Positions 44,703-55,121 of a stretch of DNA of 64,000 bases are shown here, one piece after another (within the stretch, counting starts at the first letter, position 1; the number at the start of each line of letters is the position of its first letter). Where the stretch lies: contig NZ_BJXJ01000005.1 of NCBI RefSeq assembly GCF_007990935.1, forward strand, positions 82,583 to 146,582. The letters are read 5' to 3'. The position numbers and the translations under genes are program-made. The notes beneath the pieces were generated by a model that saw only the letters and a program-made list of their open reading frames with translations, did not search any database and was not told where the DNA came from. The DNA is from Vibrio sagamiensis NBRC 104589. GTDB lineage: Bacteria; Pseudomonadota; Gammaproteobacteria; Enterobacterales; Vibrionaceae.

Positions 44703-46030
44703 GGTCTTATATCCGCGCTGACAGGAAAGTGGTCGGATAAATTGTATTGTTGCCAGAGTCTTTGATCGGTTGTACGAGGGACATCAACACGATTATTGTT
44801 GTATGAGCGTTGCCCATATTCATTACTGACAAAAATATAGTCTAGATATTCGACATTTTCGCTACCGGTGAGTGCTTGTCCTGCATAGCTATTAATCCTC
44901 GGATCGAAAGTGGAATCGATATAACCTGAATATTGTGGTTCTGCTGCATTCAAATTAGCTAACATTTGTTGGTAGTCATCAGGGAATTTACGTTTATTCA
45001 CATTGAAGTCGCCACTGTAAATGACCGGTTCATAGCTTGGAATCTCTAGCGATGTCGCCAGTGCACGGATATGTTTGAACTGTAACTGACGGTTATGACG
45101 GGCTTGGTCTGTGTCGTGAGAGGCAGCATGGGTAGCGAAAAGATGATAAGCCAGACCATCTTTGATGATTTCAGCGTAGACAACCCCTTTGTCAGCGAAA
45201 CAATCACTGCCGCTACATTCAGGAAAAACAAACTGTGCCTCATTAACGATCGGGTGGCGGCTAACTATCACGACGCCACCATCATGGATGTTATAGCTGC
45301 CATTACTGAGTATTTCAGTCTGATAAGGGTATTCACTCGCTAAGGTTTGTAAAAATGCTTGTCTACCCGATGCAAAGACTTCCTGAAAAGCGATCACGTC
45401 GTAACCATGGACATATTCTGGAATGATTTCGAAGCGTTGGCTTATGTCCGCGGCTATGGCAGGCAAGGCCCAGATGTTATAACTCAATACTTTTAAATGT
45501 TGCTCGTTATTGTCGACTGGCTCTGCCGGATATGCAGGCGTAATGGTGTAATGCAAGTCGTCGTACATCACGGTTGAAGAGGATTTAAAAGCCAATTCAG
45601 TAGTAAGATCACCAAACGATTGCGTTTCAGAACGATGAATTTCTCTGTCGCTTTTCAGTGAGGATTCGACATCTGCTGCGCTCACACCAAACTCAATTGC
45701 TGAATTGTACCAATAGCCTCGCATGACCTGCCTTAGAGTGGTACTTTCACCGCGCGAGTTTGAGATTACGGTGTGAAAACGATAGGTTTGGTTGGATTTC
45801 ACTCCGACCCAACGATTGAAACCTAACACTTTTTTCGTTTCCCAAGGTCCGATTTTTTCCTCGTATTGTTGCCATTGCTCACCGTATTTGAGCCTGTCGG
45901 TCCCGTCATGTGCGACTTGGAGAGTTAATGGCTGATCCGAATTATTGGTTAAATAAACATAGGTGTCCGCGATGCTGGTAAAGGCAATGAGACTTAAGGC
46001 CAGTAGCCAGCTGATTGATTTCGTTAACAT
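44699..46030 (-). CDS. Secreted sphingomyelinase C-like phosphodiesterase
   Basis: Exported phosphodiesterase of the endonuclease/exonuclease/phosphatase superfamily, likely a sphingomyelinase or haemolysin-type phospholipase C. A signal peptide (LLALSLIAFTSIA) and an N-terminal beta domain (about residues 22-160) precede the catalytic domain. That domain has VLSYNIWALP, IAFQEVF with the metal-binding Glu, DGGVVIVSRHP, YSGDFNVN, and LSDHFPVSADI with the catalytic Asp-His. It is 443 residues. It overlaps the foldase-like gene by ATGA. Confidence 0.88.
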   Translation of the reverse strand: MLTKSISWLLALSLIAFTSIADTYVYLTNNSDQPLTLQVAHDGTDRLKYGEQWQQYEEKIGPWETKKVLGFNRWVGVKSNQTYRFHTVISNSRGESTTLRQVMRGYWYNSAIEFGVSAADVESSLKSDREIHRSETQSFGDLTTELAFKSSSTVMYDDLHYTITPAYPAEPVDNNEQHLKVLSYNIWALPAIAADISQRFEIIPEYVHGYDVIAFQEVFASGRQAFLQTLASEYPYQTEILSNGSYNIHDGGVVIVSRHPIVNEAQFVFPECSGSDCFADKGVVYAEIIKDGLAYHLFATHAASHDTDQARHNRQLQFKHIRALATSLEIPSYEPVIYSGDFNVNKRKFPDDYQQMLANLNAAEPQYSGYIDSTFDPRINSYAGQALTGSENVEYLDYIFVSNEYGQRSYNNNRVDVPRTTDQRLWQQYNLSDHFPVSADIRP

Positions 46031-46309
46031 ATGAATTACCGTCTGTCTGTATTTAAATTAATTTTGTTATGTCAACGTTCTCACCTCGTAGTGACTATCC
46101 AGTCTGATGTCATGGCTATTTATGTTATCCATCATTTCGGAAGTGAGTCGTTTGATTATTGATGTATGTGTTTTGCCAATTAACTATGGATGACAGAAGT
46201 GTTAGTGACTGGATTTGTTATCAAAGTGTGATCGGCTTTTAAGCGACAATGTACAATTGAGTTAGTTTGTCTGATAAAAATTGTGATTTAGTTAAAAGAC
46301 ATCAACCTT

Positions 46310-46337
46310 ATTTTCTATTTTCTATTTTCTATTTTCG
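46310..46337. repeat. Heptamer tandem repeat (ATTTTCT, three copies plus one near-copy)
   Basis: ATTTTCT at 46310, 46317 and 46324 followed by ATTTTCG at 46331. It lies 128 nt before the collagenase start in the 434-nt gap 46031-46464, where nothing else stands out. Confidence 0.85.
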
Positions 46338-46464
46338 TTATTGAGTAACCATATTTTTAATATGAGAGAGTTTTGAAGCGAAATCATGAACGAAATTAAA
46401 CTAGGTTTATCTTGAGGTGTGATGAGTATAACGTCATAAAAAATATGGAATTAGTGAGGATGTT

Positions 46465-48558
46465 ATGCTTTTTTCCCGTCATATTGCCTTTTTGGTTTTG
46501 AATCTTGTTTTTTTTCTTATCATGTTTATGTCAACTGCATTTGCAAATCAACCTTGTAATATTGCTGCCTTAAGGCTCGCAGAAGATTTACCAGAGCAAG
46601 TCGCTGTTGCAGGGCAGGAGTGTTACCAATCTTGGTTTAGTGCACCTGATGAGGTATTAGAAGATATTTATAGTGAAGCAAGCTTAGACAAAATACAGAT
46701 GGCTTTAAAATATGAAATTTCTCAATATCAGGGCAATGTTGAACAAGCTTCAAGACTAGAGCGGTTAGGGGAATTTGTTCGAGCTGCTTATTATGTTCGT
46801 TATAACGCTAAGGCTCCGGCTTTTTCTGAAGCGCTTAGTCAGCGTTTTGCTCAAATAACCAATCAGTTTCTTGAAAATCCGTATGCTTTACAACTAGGTC
46901 AAGAGCAGGTTAAAGCGATGAATAGCTTGACACTTATGGTCGATAACGTAAAGCAACTGCCTCTCACTATGGATTCTATGATGCGTACACTTGAACACTT
47001 CAATACTGACACAGCGAAAAAGCCGGAATGGGTAGAAGGCGTGAATAATTTATTTCGAGCCATGGCTGGTCACAGTACTTATGATGAGTTTTATACGTAT
47101 ATGTCGACGCATAATCAGCATATTCGCGTGCTTTCAGACTTTGCCCGAAATAATGAGTGGGCATTAGGAACAGAAATCGATTTTTTGGTTTATAACGCCA
47201 TACGAGAAACAGGCCGTTTGTTGGCCAGCCCGTATTCTTCGACACGACAAGCAGCATTGGATGAAATGCAAAATGTCATGCAGCGTTATCCACTGGGCAG
47301 TGAGTATGAAAAGCTCTGGTTAGCGGCGGTAGAAATGCTGAACTTTTATATGCCTGAAGGACTCAATGGTCTTGATTTAGGTCTAGCCAAGCAACAAATA
47401 CAGACTCGAATTCTGCCTAATTATTATGAATGCCAAGGTTCAGCCAGAATCCGTTCACAGGATTTGAACCTAGAGCAAATGCAGGAAGTCTGCCAGCGCT
47501 TAACTGATAAAGAAAATGACTTTCATCAATTAACAAAGACAGGCTTTCAGCCAGTAGAGGATGATAACAATAAGTACGTTGAAGTTGATGTGTTTGCCAA
47601 TAAAAAAGACTACGGTTATTACTCTTCATTTTTATTTAATAACACAACAAACAATGGAGGTCAGTATTTAGAAGGTGATCCAAGTCAGGCTGATAATGTG
47701 GCTCGTTTTGTTGCGTATCGTTACGAGAATAAGCAAGCGTTAGCAGTTTTAAATTTAGAACATGAATATATCCATTATTTAGATGCACGCTTTAACCAAT
47801 ACGGATCTTTTCACGATAATTTAGCTTATGGTCATATTGTCTGGTGGTTGGAAGGGTTTGCGGAATATATGCAGTACAAACAAGACTATCCAGCAGCCAT
47901 AAACCTTATTGAGGATAACCGATGGCTACTCTCTGATGTTTTTAGTACGACCTATCAAGATGATATCAATCGTATATATCGATGGGGATATTTAGCGGTC
48001 CGTTTTATGTTCGAGCAGCACCCAAAAGAAATCGAAGTATTGTTGAAGTTTTCTCGTGCTGGGGAGTATTTAAATTGGGCTGAACACACTAAGCAACTCG
48101 GAGTGCTGTTGAATGATGACTTCAACGAGTGGCTTGATACTTTGCATACTGTACCTTCTGAAGGCGCCAATTCTTCTAAAGAAACAAATACTGGGCAAGA
48201 GCCAGATTCAGTCACAAGACCAGAACAAGATGATCTTACGCCTGTTGTTCTAGAGCCAAGGGAGACTGCTACATTAAATATTCATCAGCGTCGTTATGTG
48301 GCAATATATGTTCCTGAATGGGTTAGGGAAGTACGAGTATGGGTCATGAATGACAGTCGAATGATGCCAGGAAAAGATCTTAATTTATATGCAAGCTTAG
48401 ATGATTGGCCAAGTGTAGAACAATATGATTGGGCATCTACAAATAAAGATAATAATGAATATTTACAGATCCCTGTGATGACAAAGGGCTATCTACACTT
48501 TTTATTAAATGCTGAGTCACTTGGTGAAGAAGTAGATATGGTAGTGTATTTTCATTAA
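46465..48558 (+). CDS. Secreted M9-family collagenase
   Basis: Zinc metalloprotease of the vibrio collagenase group (peptidase M9), exported to degrade host connective tissue. It has a hydrophobic signal (LVFFLIMFMSTAFA) and an M9 N-terminal activator-type helical region. The zinc motif HEYIH is at about residue 433, followed about 30 residues later by WWLEGFAEYMQYK with the third ligand Glu. A Ser/Glu-rich linker leads to a C-terminal pre-peptidase (PPC) beta domain from about 590. At 697 residues it is somewhat shorter than V. alginolyticus collagenase. Confidence 0.92.
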   Translation: MLFSRHIAFLVLNLVFFLIMFMSTAFANQPCNIAALRLAEDLPEQVAVAGQECYQSWFSAPDEVLEDIYSEASLDKIQMALKYEISQYQGNVEQASRLERLGEFVRAAYYVRYNAKAPAFSEALSQRFAQITNQFLENPYALQLGQEQVKAMNSLTLMVDNVKQLPLTMDSMMRTLEHFNTDTAKKPEWVEGVNNLFRAMAGHSTYDEFYTYMSTHNQHIRVLSDFARNNEWALGTEIDFLVYNAIRETGRLLASPYSSTRQAALDEMQNVMQRYPLGSEYEKLWLAAVEMLNFYMPEGLNGLDLGLAKQQIQTRILPNYYECQGSARIRSQDLNLEQMQEVCQRLTDKENDFHQLTKTGFQPVEDDNNKYVEVDVFANKKDYGYYSSFLFNNTTNNGGQYLEGDPSQADNVARFVAYRYENKQALAVLNLEHEYIHYLDARFNQYGSFHDNLAYGHIVWWLEGFAEYMQYKQDYPAAINLIEDNRWLLSDVFSTTYQDDINRIYRWGYLAVRFMFEQHPKEIEVLLKFSRAGEYLNWAEHTKQLGVLLNDDFNEWLDTLHTVPSEGANSSKETNTGQEPDSVTRPEQDDLTPVVLEPRETATLNIHQRRYVAIYVPEWVREVRVWVMNDSRMMPGKDLNLYASLDDWPSVEQYDWASTNKDNNEYLQIPVMTKGYLHFLLNAESLGEEVDMVVYFH

Positions 48559-48566
48559 TCAATATT

Positions 48567-48713
48567 TATACCCAAGTAACATCAAGATACAGTATTCAGC
48601 GAGACGGCCTTAGCTCTCAAGTTCGGTGACGATTCGTAGACTTAGTAGGTGGGCCTAAGTTGAGAATTGTTAACAAAGCCCGAGAGCTGAGGAAATTCAG
48701 CGTGTCACCGATA
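48567..48713. repeat. Dispersed structured repeat between collagenase and miaE
   Basis: Begins TATACCCAAGTAACATCAAG, the left arm also seen at 50708 and 62171. Internal arms TTAGCTCTC/GAGAGCTGA and TCGGTGAC/GTCACCGA, plus CTTAG/CTAAG, give a folded element of about 147 nt. The right end runs up to the miaE stop and looks degenerate. Confidence 0.6.
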
Positions 48714-49487
48714 TTAAAGTAAAGGTACACCACTGTGAAATTTAAAGTCCGCATCTGGTGTTAAGATCAATTCGGCTTCGATTTGGCCAAAATAAGCAAT
48801 ACGCTGACTGATATCCTGTCCAGCAATTTGTTCAGCTAGCGCAAGATAATCCTGATAGTGCCTTGCTTCTGAACGAAGTAATGATACATAGAACTTAGCA
48901 ATATCATTATCCATATGTGGAGCAAGTTTTGCGAAGCGCTCACAAGAACGAGCTTCTATGTACGCACCGATGATGAGTTTGTCGATTAATGTTTCTGGCT
49001 CGTGAGTTTTCATATGAGAGAGCAACCCTTTCGCGTAACGACTTGCTGGGATGTTGTCGTAGGGAATACCACGGCTATCCATAATTTCAAGAACTTGATA
49101 AAAATGGTGTAATTCTTCTTTGATGAGCAGAACCATTTTGTCGATCAGTTCTTGACTGTAAGAAGAATCCGATTTGGCCATGATGGCTTTAGAAATATTA
49201 CTTTTTCCTTTGAGAGTTTCTAGAGATCCAGTTTTACGATAAGCAAAGTCTTCGTAAGGTTTGAACCAATCTAACAATGCATAAGAGCTTGCTTGATCAA
49301 CCGCATATTTGCGAATTAAGAACATTGCAGATTGACCTGCTTTTAATTCACACAATAGATGATCTAACAAGATCGTTGGAAGATTTTCTGGTTTCTTTGC
49401 TTCTTCAACCCACTCATCAGGGGTTTGGCACTGTAAAAACTGGTTAATAGGTGTAAGGAGTGCTTGATAGCTATCGAGGTTAATCAT
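48714..49487 (-). CDS. miaE: tRNA 2-methylthio-N6-isopentenyladenosine hydroxylase (MiaE)
   Basis: Di-iron monooxygenase that hydroxylates ms2i6A37 in tRNA to ms2io6A37. It is a ferritin-like four-helix protein of 257 residues. Iron ligands are seen as Glu in LLCELKAGQSA, KEELHHFYQVLE (the E-x2-H), YIEARSCERF and RSEARHYQDYL (E-x2-H again). These match Salmonella MiaE. Monocistronic; the dispersed repeat lies against its 3' end. Confidence 0.94.
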   Translation of the reverse strand: MINLDSYQALLTPINQFLQCQTPDEWVEEAKKPENLPTILLDHLLCELKAGQSAMFLIRKYAVDQASSYALLDWFKPYEDFAYRKTGSLETLKGKSNISKAIMAKSDSSYSQELIDKMVLLIKEELHHFYQVLEIMDSRGIPYDNIPASRYAKGLLSHMKTHEPETLIDKLIIGAYIEARSCERFAKLAPHMDNDIAKFYVSLLRSEARHYQDYLALAEQIAGQDISQRIAYFGQIEAELILTPDADFKFHSGVPLL

Positions 49488-49618
49488 GTTTATCTTCGTT
49501 TAAGGTTAAGCGGTATTTCTGCGTACTCAAATTATTGAGTTCATCTAATGTTATTGTATGATGAGCTTATGTGCTGAGTCACGATGCTACTGAATGTTTT
49601 TTATCGAAAATTTTAATA

Positions 49619-49641
49619 GAAAAAGGCTGCGCAGGCAGCCT
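49619..49641 (-). terminator. Rho-independent terminator
   Basis: On the minus strand AGGCTGC-CTGC-GCAGCCT (49624-49641) is followed by TTTTTC. It ends the gene whose stop is at 49669. Confidence 0.85.
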
Positions 49642-49668
49642 AATAAATAAGGTAGTAAAGACAAGAAG

Positions 49669-50433
49669 TTACCATTTTTTCTTTTCGCCAAAGAGGGCAT
49701 CCATGTCATTATTCCTTTCTTTGTTAGCGCTTTGTAAGCTCTCTTTCTGGCTTTTGTCTTGAAGTTTTTTATCCAATTCATCAAGCATACTTTGTAATTT
49801 AAGCTTTGCTTTGATCGAGTAAGCATCGTTTTTACTGCTGAGAGCATCAATCCCTTTGCGTAAAAGTTGTAAAGCTGTGCCTGTTTGACCACGAATGATC
49901 GAGTCATTTGCACGCTTGATTACATTCTCAATATTAATACGAATTTGAATCGTTTCTAGGCGAGTATTCTCATTGATGTAACTTTGTGTATCGAAGCGGC
50001 CTTTATTATGCTCATTACGAATTGTCTCACGCAAGCGTTTTACCAATTTTAACATAGCGATGGCTTGCTTATCATTACTAGGCATCTTGAATGAAGTGCT
50101 TTCTTCATTATTTTCATTCTGCTGAAGCTGGGCAATTTGTCGTTTCACGTGCTCAAGGCGTTGAGACAAGTGTTTATTTTTAGGGTCAAGTTCAACCATA
50201 TTTTCTAGCGCATCGAGGATACGAGTGTTGAGACAGAGTAATAGTGGCTGGCTAAATGGGATATGATGAGCATGGTCAATAAGTTCTTCGGTATTATCAA
50301 TCAGAGTCACATAACGAGCTGATTCCTGTCGCCTGGTCGTTTCAACCTTGACTTTGTATTGCAATATAATGTTATAGCCAAGAATTAAAACTAATAGGAT
50401 GGCAACTAAAGCGATGATTAAGCTGGTATTCAT
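49669..50433 (-). CDS. Membrane-anchored coiled-coil protein, function unknown
   Basis: 254 residues: one N-terminal hydrophobic helix (SLIIALVAILLVLILGYNIIL), then a long charged helical/coiled-coil region to a Lys-rich, DALFGEKKKW end. It probably faces the cytoplasm. Orthologues sit beside cysB in other vibrios and are sometimes labelled DNA-repair ATPase, for which I see no ATPase motif. Has its own terminator. Confidence 0.75.
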   Translation of the reverse strand: MNTSLIIALVAILLVLILGYNIILQYKVKVETTRRQESARYVTLIDNTEELIDHAHHIPFSQPLLLCLNTRILDALENMVELDPKNKHLSQRLEHVKRQIAQLQQNENNEESTSFKMPSNDKQAIAMLKLVKRLRETIRNEHNKGRFDTQSYINENTRLETIQIRINIENVIKRANDSIIRGQTGTALQLLRKGIDALSSKNDAYSIKAKLKLQSMLDELDKKLQDKSQKESLQSANKERNNDMDALFGEKKKW

Positions 50434-50707
50434 ATTTGTGTCTGCTTCGATACTCGTTTGTGGCTAGCAGTAAAGAATACATCAAGAGTTACTCGCTAGG
50501 TACTCTATTTGTTGATTATTTTACTACATATGTCAGCCCTATATGGTAGGTATGATCTCAAATCGACGTTACGCTTACAATCGTTTTTGTTTATTTTACC
50601 ATTACTACAAGGATATAGGGGGGTAGTGATGCATAAAATATTATTATGAATCATCAAGTGCGAAATTACTGTTCATTTCATTGGGAAAGCGATATAACTA
50701 ATAATTA

Positions 50708-50740
50708 TATACCAGAGTGATTTCAAGATTATAATTCAGC
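50708..50740. repeat. Dispersed repeat left arm upstream of cysB
   Basis: TATACCAGAGTGATTTCAAG followed by AT...ATTCAGC, matching the start of the element at 48567 at most positions. It is 100-130 nt before cysB, inside the 406-nt gap. No matching right arm is clear here. Confidence 0.45.
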
Positions 50741-50830
50741 CAATTTACGTTACTGATGTGTCATCGCTTAGGTATTGACTCGAAGTGCGAGTTGATGAGA
50801 CGCCGTACATCGCCATATTTAACTCAATAA

Positions 50831-51814
<984 letters not shown>

Positions 51815-51821
51815 TCTCAAA

Positions 51822-53030
51822 ATGATGAAAAGACGATTTGAATCAATAAACCAAAACTTGATTAAATATCAAGACCTTTGGCGATTCGAAGCGTTTGCCT
51901 TAAGTATAGACTCCAAATTTCCTTGGCAACATAACCATGCAGAATTATGCCAGTGGCTCGCGAGTTTAACGGCTGAACAAATTGAATGCTTAAAAGCTGA
52001 CCCTGCAAGTGTTCAGGATATTATCGTAAAGTGGTTGCCTGAATTAGAGCAACTGGCGCTTCTTAGTGAGCTTAAACCGCTGCCTTTACATGGCTTAAAA
52101 TTACAAAGGGGTCTAGATAGCGGTATTCCTGGGCGTAAAATGGAACAAATTCAGTCGATGGGCGAAGCCGCTATTTTGCATCATCAAGGAGAAGAGTGGC
52201 TGGAATGGTGTTCTGGTAAAGGTTATTTAGGTCGCATATTAACTACGCAAACTGGGCAAGCTGTTACAAGTTTTGAATTTCAACAAACATTATGTGAAAC
52301 GGGACAAGCCTCAGCTGATGCTCATAATTGGAAAATGCATTTTATCCAAGGTGATGCATTTGACTCACAAGTACAAAAAATATTCAAATCTAAACAGCAT
52401 GCGGTTGCTTTACATGCTTGTGGTGATCTGCATGTAAAGTTATTGGAATATGGTTGTGAAACCCGTTTAGCTGCAATGACAGTATCACCTTGCTGTTACC
52501 ATTTGATACAAGCAAAAAACTATCAACCGCTGTCTTTTGAAGCTCAAAACTCGTCATTGATACTGTCAAAGCAAGAATTAAGAATTCCTTTGCAACAAAC
52601 AGTAACAGGTGGTGAACGTGTTCATCGACACCGTCAACAAGAAATGGTTTTTCGCTTGGGGTTTGATTTGATCACAAAGCAAGTACTTAATTTTAAACAG
52701 TACCAACCAGTACCAAGCATTCGAAAGTCACAACTTAGTGAAGGGTTCGAGTCATTATGTCACTGGGCTGCAGAGTACAAAGGATTGACTTTAAAGCCTG
52801 ATATTGACTTTGACTATTTTGAGAAAAGAGCAATTGAACGCTTTTGGCAAATGGAGCGGCTAAGTTTGGTACAACTAGTGTTTCAAAGGCCTTTGGAAGT
52901 ATGGTTAGCTTTAGATAAGGTTCTATTTTTAGAATCTCGTGGTTATCAAGTGACCTTGTCAGAATTTTGCTCTAAGTCAATCACACCGAGAAACATTTTG
53001 ATTTGTGCTAACTTGAAGACGGCTTGTTAG
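51822..53030 (+). CDS. SAM-dependent methyltransferase-like protein
   Basis: 402 residues with a class I methyltransferase domain (Methyltransf_32 type). It has LEWCSGKGYLGRIL as the glycine motif I, VALHACGDLHVKLL, and the MTVSPCCYHLI catalytic segment typical of the group. It begins 7 nt after cysB with AAAGGTGA spanning the cysB stop, so the two are cotranscribed. The ATG at 51822 is preferred to the earlier frame inside cysB. Substrate unknown; orthologues neighbour cysB in vibrios. Confidence 0.82.
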   Translation: MMKRRFESINQNLIKYQDLWRFEAFALSIDSKFPWQHNHAELCQWLASLTAEQIECLKADPASVQDIIVKWLPELEQLALLSELKPLPLHGLKLQRGLDSGIPGRKMEQIQSMGEAAILHHQGEEWLEWCSGKGYLGRILTTQTGQAVTSFEFQQTLCETGQASADAHNWKMHFIQGDAFDSQVQKIFKSKQHAVALHACGDLHVKLLEYGCETRLAAMTVSPCCYHLIQAKNYQPLSFEAQNSSLILSKQELRIPLQQTVTGGERVHRHRQQEMVFRLGFDLITKQVLNFKQYQPVPSIRKSQLSEGFESLCHWAAEYKGLTLKPDIDFDYFEKRAIERFWQMERLSLVQLVFQRPLEVWLALDKVLFLESRGYQVTLSEFCSKSITPRNILICANLKTAC

Positions 53031-53106
53031 TGTTAGTCAATATTTGTTTCTGATACCAAATCGTTCTAAATAATAGTTATCTAAGTGAGCATATTTTTTA
53101 AGTAAA

Positions 53107-53145
53107 AAAGAAGCCCAAGTAAAGTGAATCATTTGGGCTTCTTTT
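53107..53145. terminator. Bidirectional terminator
   Basis: AAAGAAGCCCAA (53107-53118) and TTGGGCTTCTTTT (53133-53145) pair over 12 bp, with A-run and T-run on either side. It serves the methyltransferase gene and the convergent ald gene. Confidence 0.9.
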
Positions 53146-53191
53146 AAATAAATTTTTTGAAATGATGATCTTACGTTATTTCAATAATACT

Positions 53192-54316
53192 TTAGTTAAA
53201 CATTTCAATTGCTTTAGCGGGCTCTACATACTCTAAATCAAAGCTTTCAGCGACTTCTTTGCAAGTCACTTTACCGTGAATGACGTTTAGCCCCTCTAAG
53301 AAGCCTTTATCTTCAAGGAGCGCAGTACGGTAGCCTTTGTTAGCCAGTTTAACGATGTATGGCAGAGTTGCATTGTTCAGCGCGAATGTAGAAGTGCGTG
53401 CAACCGCACCTGGCATATTTGCAACACAGTAATGGACTACGTCATCAACAACATACGTTGGTTCTGCGTGTGTGGTTGCATGGGAAGTTTCGAAACAACC
53501 ACCTTGGTCAATGGCTACGTCAACAACAGCCGCACCGGTTTTCATTTTTGAAATGTGCTCTCTTGTGACGAGTTTTGGTGCTGCCGCACCAGGAATCAGC
53601 ACAGCACCAATAACTAAGTCAGCTTCAACAACATGCTTTTCAATCGCATCTTCAGTTGAGTAAACAACTTTAGCACGGCCTTGGAATTCTTCATCAAGTT
53701 TGCGTAATGTATCAACATTACGGTCAAGAATGGTAACATCAGCACGAAGGCCAATCGCCATGCGAGCTGCGTTAGCACCAACTACGCCACCACCGATAAC
53801 GACCACTTTTGCTGGCTCAACACCAGGTACACCACCTAAAAGCAGACCACGACCACCGTGTGATTTTTCCAAAGTTTGCGCACCGGCTTGGATTGACATA
53901 CGTCCCGCGACTTCTGACATTGGTGCTAATAGTGGCAAACGGCCTATAGAATCTGTTACAGTTTCGTATGCGATACAGACAGCTTTACTCTTGATTAGCT
54001 CATCAGTTTGTGGAAAATCTGGTGCTAAGTGTAAATAAGTAAATAAGATTTGCCCTTCGCGAAGCATTGCTCTTTCGATAGCTTGGGGTTCTTTTACTTT
54101 TACAATCATGTCTGCTTGCGTGAAAACGTCTGTAGCATTAGGAAGAATGGATGCGCCGACAGCGATGTAATCATCATCTGAAAACCCGATACCAGCCCCT
54201 GCGTTAGTCTCGACTAGCACTTGGTGGCCATGTGAGATAAGTTCTCTTACGCTAGCGGGGATCATGCCCACTCGGTATTCGTGGTTTTTAATTTCCTTAG
54301 GTACACCAATGATCAT
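53192..54316 (-). CDS. ald: Alanine dehydrogenase
   Basis: NAD-dependent oxidation of L-alanine to pyruvate and ammonia. It is 374 residues with the usual MIIGVPKEIKNHEYRVGM start and active-site stretch RVGMIPASV. VKVKEPQ, LHLAPD with the catalytic His, and the VIGGGVVGANAARMA Rossmann motif follow, then DQGGCFETSHATTH. Divergent from lrp, which commonly controls it; the 156-nt gap probably holds Lrp sites. Confidence 0.96.
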   Translation of the reverse strand: MIIGVPKEIKNHEYRVGMIPASVRELISHGHQVLVETNAGAGIGFSDDDYIAVGASILPNATDVFTQADMIVKVKEPQAIERAMLREGQILFTYLHLAPDFPQTDELIKSKAVCIAYETVTDSIGRLPLLAPMSEVAGRMSIQAGAQTLEKSHGGRGLLLGGVPGVEPAKVVVIGGGVVGANAARMAIGLRADVTILDRNVDTLRKLDEEFQGRAKVVYSTEDAIEKHVVEADLVIGAVLIPGAAAPKLVTREHISKMKTGAAVVDVAIDQGGCFETSHATTHAEPTYVVDDVVHYCVANMPGAVARTSTFALNNATLPYIVKLANKGYRTALLEDKGFLEGLNVIHGKVTCKEVAESFDLEYVEPAKAIEMFN

Positions 54317-54472
54317 CCTGTATCCTCTTTCTATAATGGTTGTATTAACTGTATGTAGGGTGTTATTGTCGAATTAATATCTAGTATAGAACTAGATTTG
54401 TAAAATTTGGCACCAAATATTAAGAAGTTGTAGTATATTTTTTTGCAAGGAAGTAATAAGGTGGAATAAAAA

Positions 54473-54967
54473 ATGGTAGATAACTACAAAAAGCCGTCTA
54501 AGGAACTAGACCGTATCGATCGCAATATTCTCAATGAACTGCAGAAAGATGGTCGTATTTCAAATGTAGAACTCTCGAAACGTGTCGGGCTTTCTCCAAC
54601 TCCATGTTTGGAGCGAGTGAGACGTTTAGAGCGTCAAGGCTATATCACGGGGTATACCGCGTTACTCAATCCTCAATTTCTCGATGCTTCGTTGCTTGTG
54701 TTTGTCGAGATTACCTTGAATCGCGGCGCTCCCGATGTGTTTGAGCAGTTTAATACTGCCGTTCAGAAGTTAGATGATATTCAAGAATGTCACCTTGTTT
54801 CAGGAGACTTCGATTATCTGCTGAAAACTCGCGTTGCAGATATGAGTGCGTATCGTCGTTTGTTGGGGGACACATTACTTCGTTTACCAGGTGTGAATGA
54901 TACGCGTACCTATGTCGTAATGGAAGAAGTGAAGCAATCTAGCCAGCTTGTGATTAAAACCCGCTAA
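54473..54967 (+). CDS. lrp: Leucine-responsive regulatory protein
   Basis: Global feast/famine regulator, 164 residues. N-terminal AsnC-type helix-turn-helix (DRIDRNILNELQKDGRISNVEL in the usual place; GLSPTPCLERVRRL recognition helix) and a C-terminal RAM ligand domain. Near identity with E. coli Lrp. A hairpin follows before ftsK. Confidence 0.96.
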   Translation: MVDNYKKPSKELDRIDRNILNELQKDGRISNVELSKRVGLSPTPCLERVRRLERQGYITGYTALLNPQFLDASLLVFVEITLNRGAPDVFEQFNTAVQKLDDIQECHLVSGDFDYLLKTRVADMSAYRRLLGDTLLRLPGVNDTRTYVVMEEVKQSSQLVIKTR

Positions 54968-55051
54968 TTTTTTGTCATGAAAGTAAGATAGTTTCTGCTT
55001 TCTGCATAGAAACGTTGGGTTTTTCTCTTTGATATGGTTAAATCAAAAGTA

Positions 55052-55080
55052 CGAGCGGTTTTATACCGCTCGATAATTTT
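55052..55080 (+). terminator. Terminator after lrp
   Basis: CGAGCGGT (55052-55059) and ACCGCTCG (55065-55072) form an 8-bp stem followed by ATAATTTTC. Confidence 0.7.
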
Positions 55081-55121
55081 CTAATTCGTAGATTGTTTCA
55101 ATTCCATATTCAAGTTGATTT

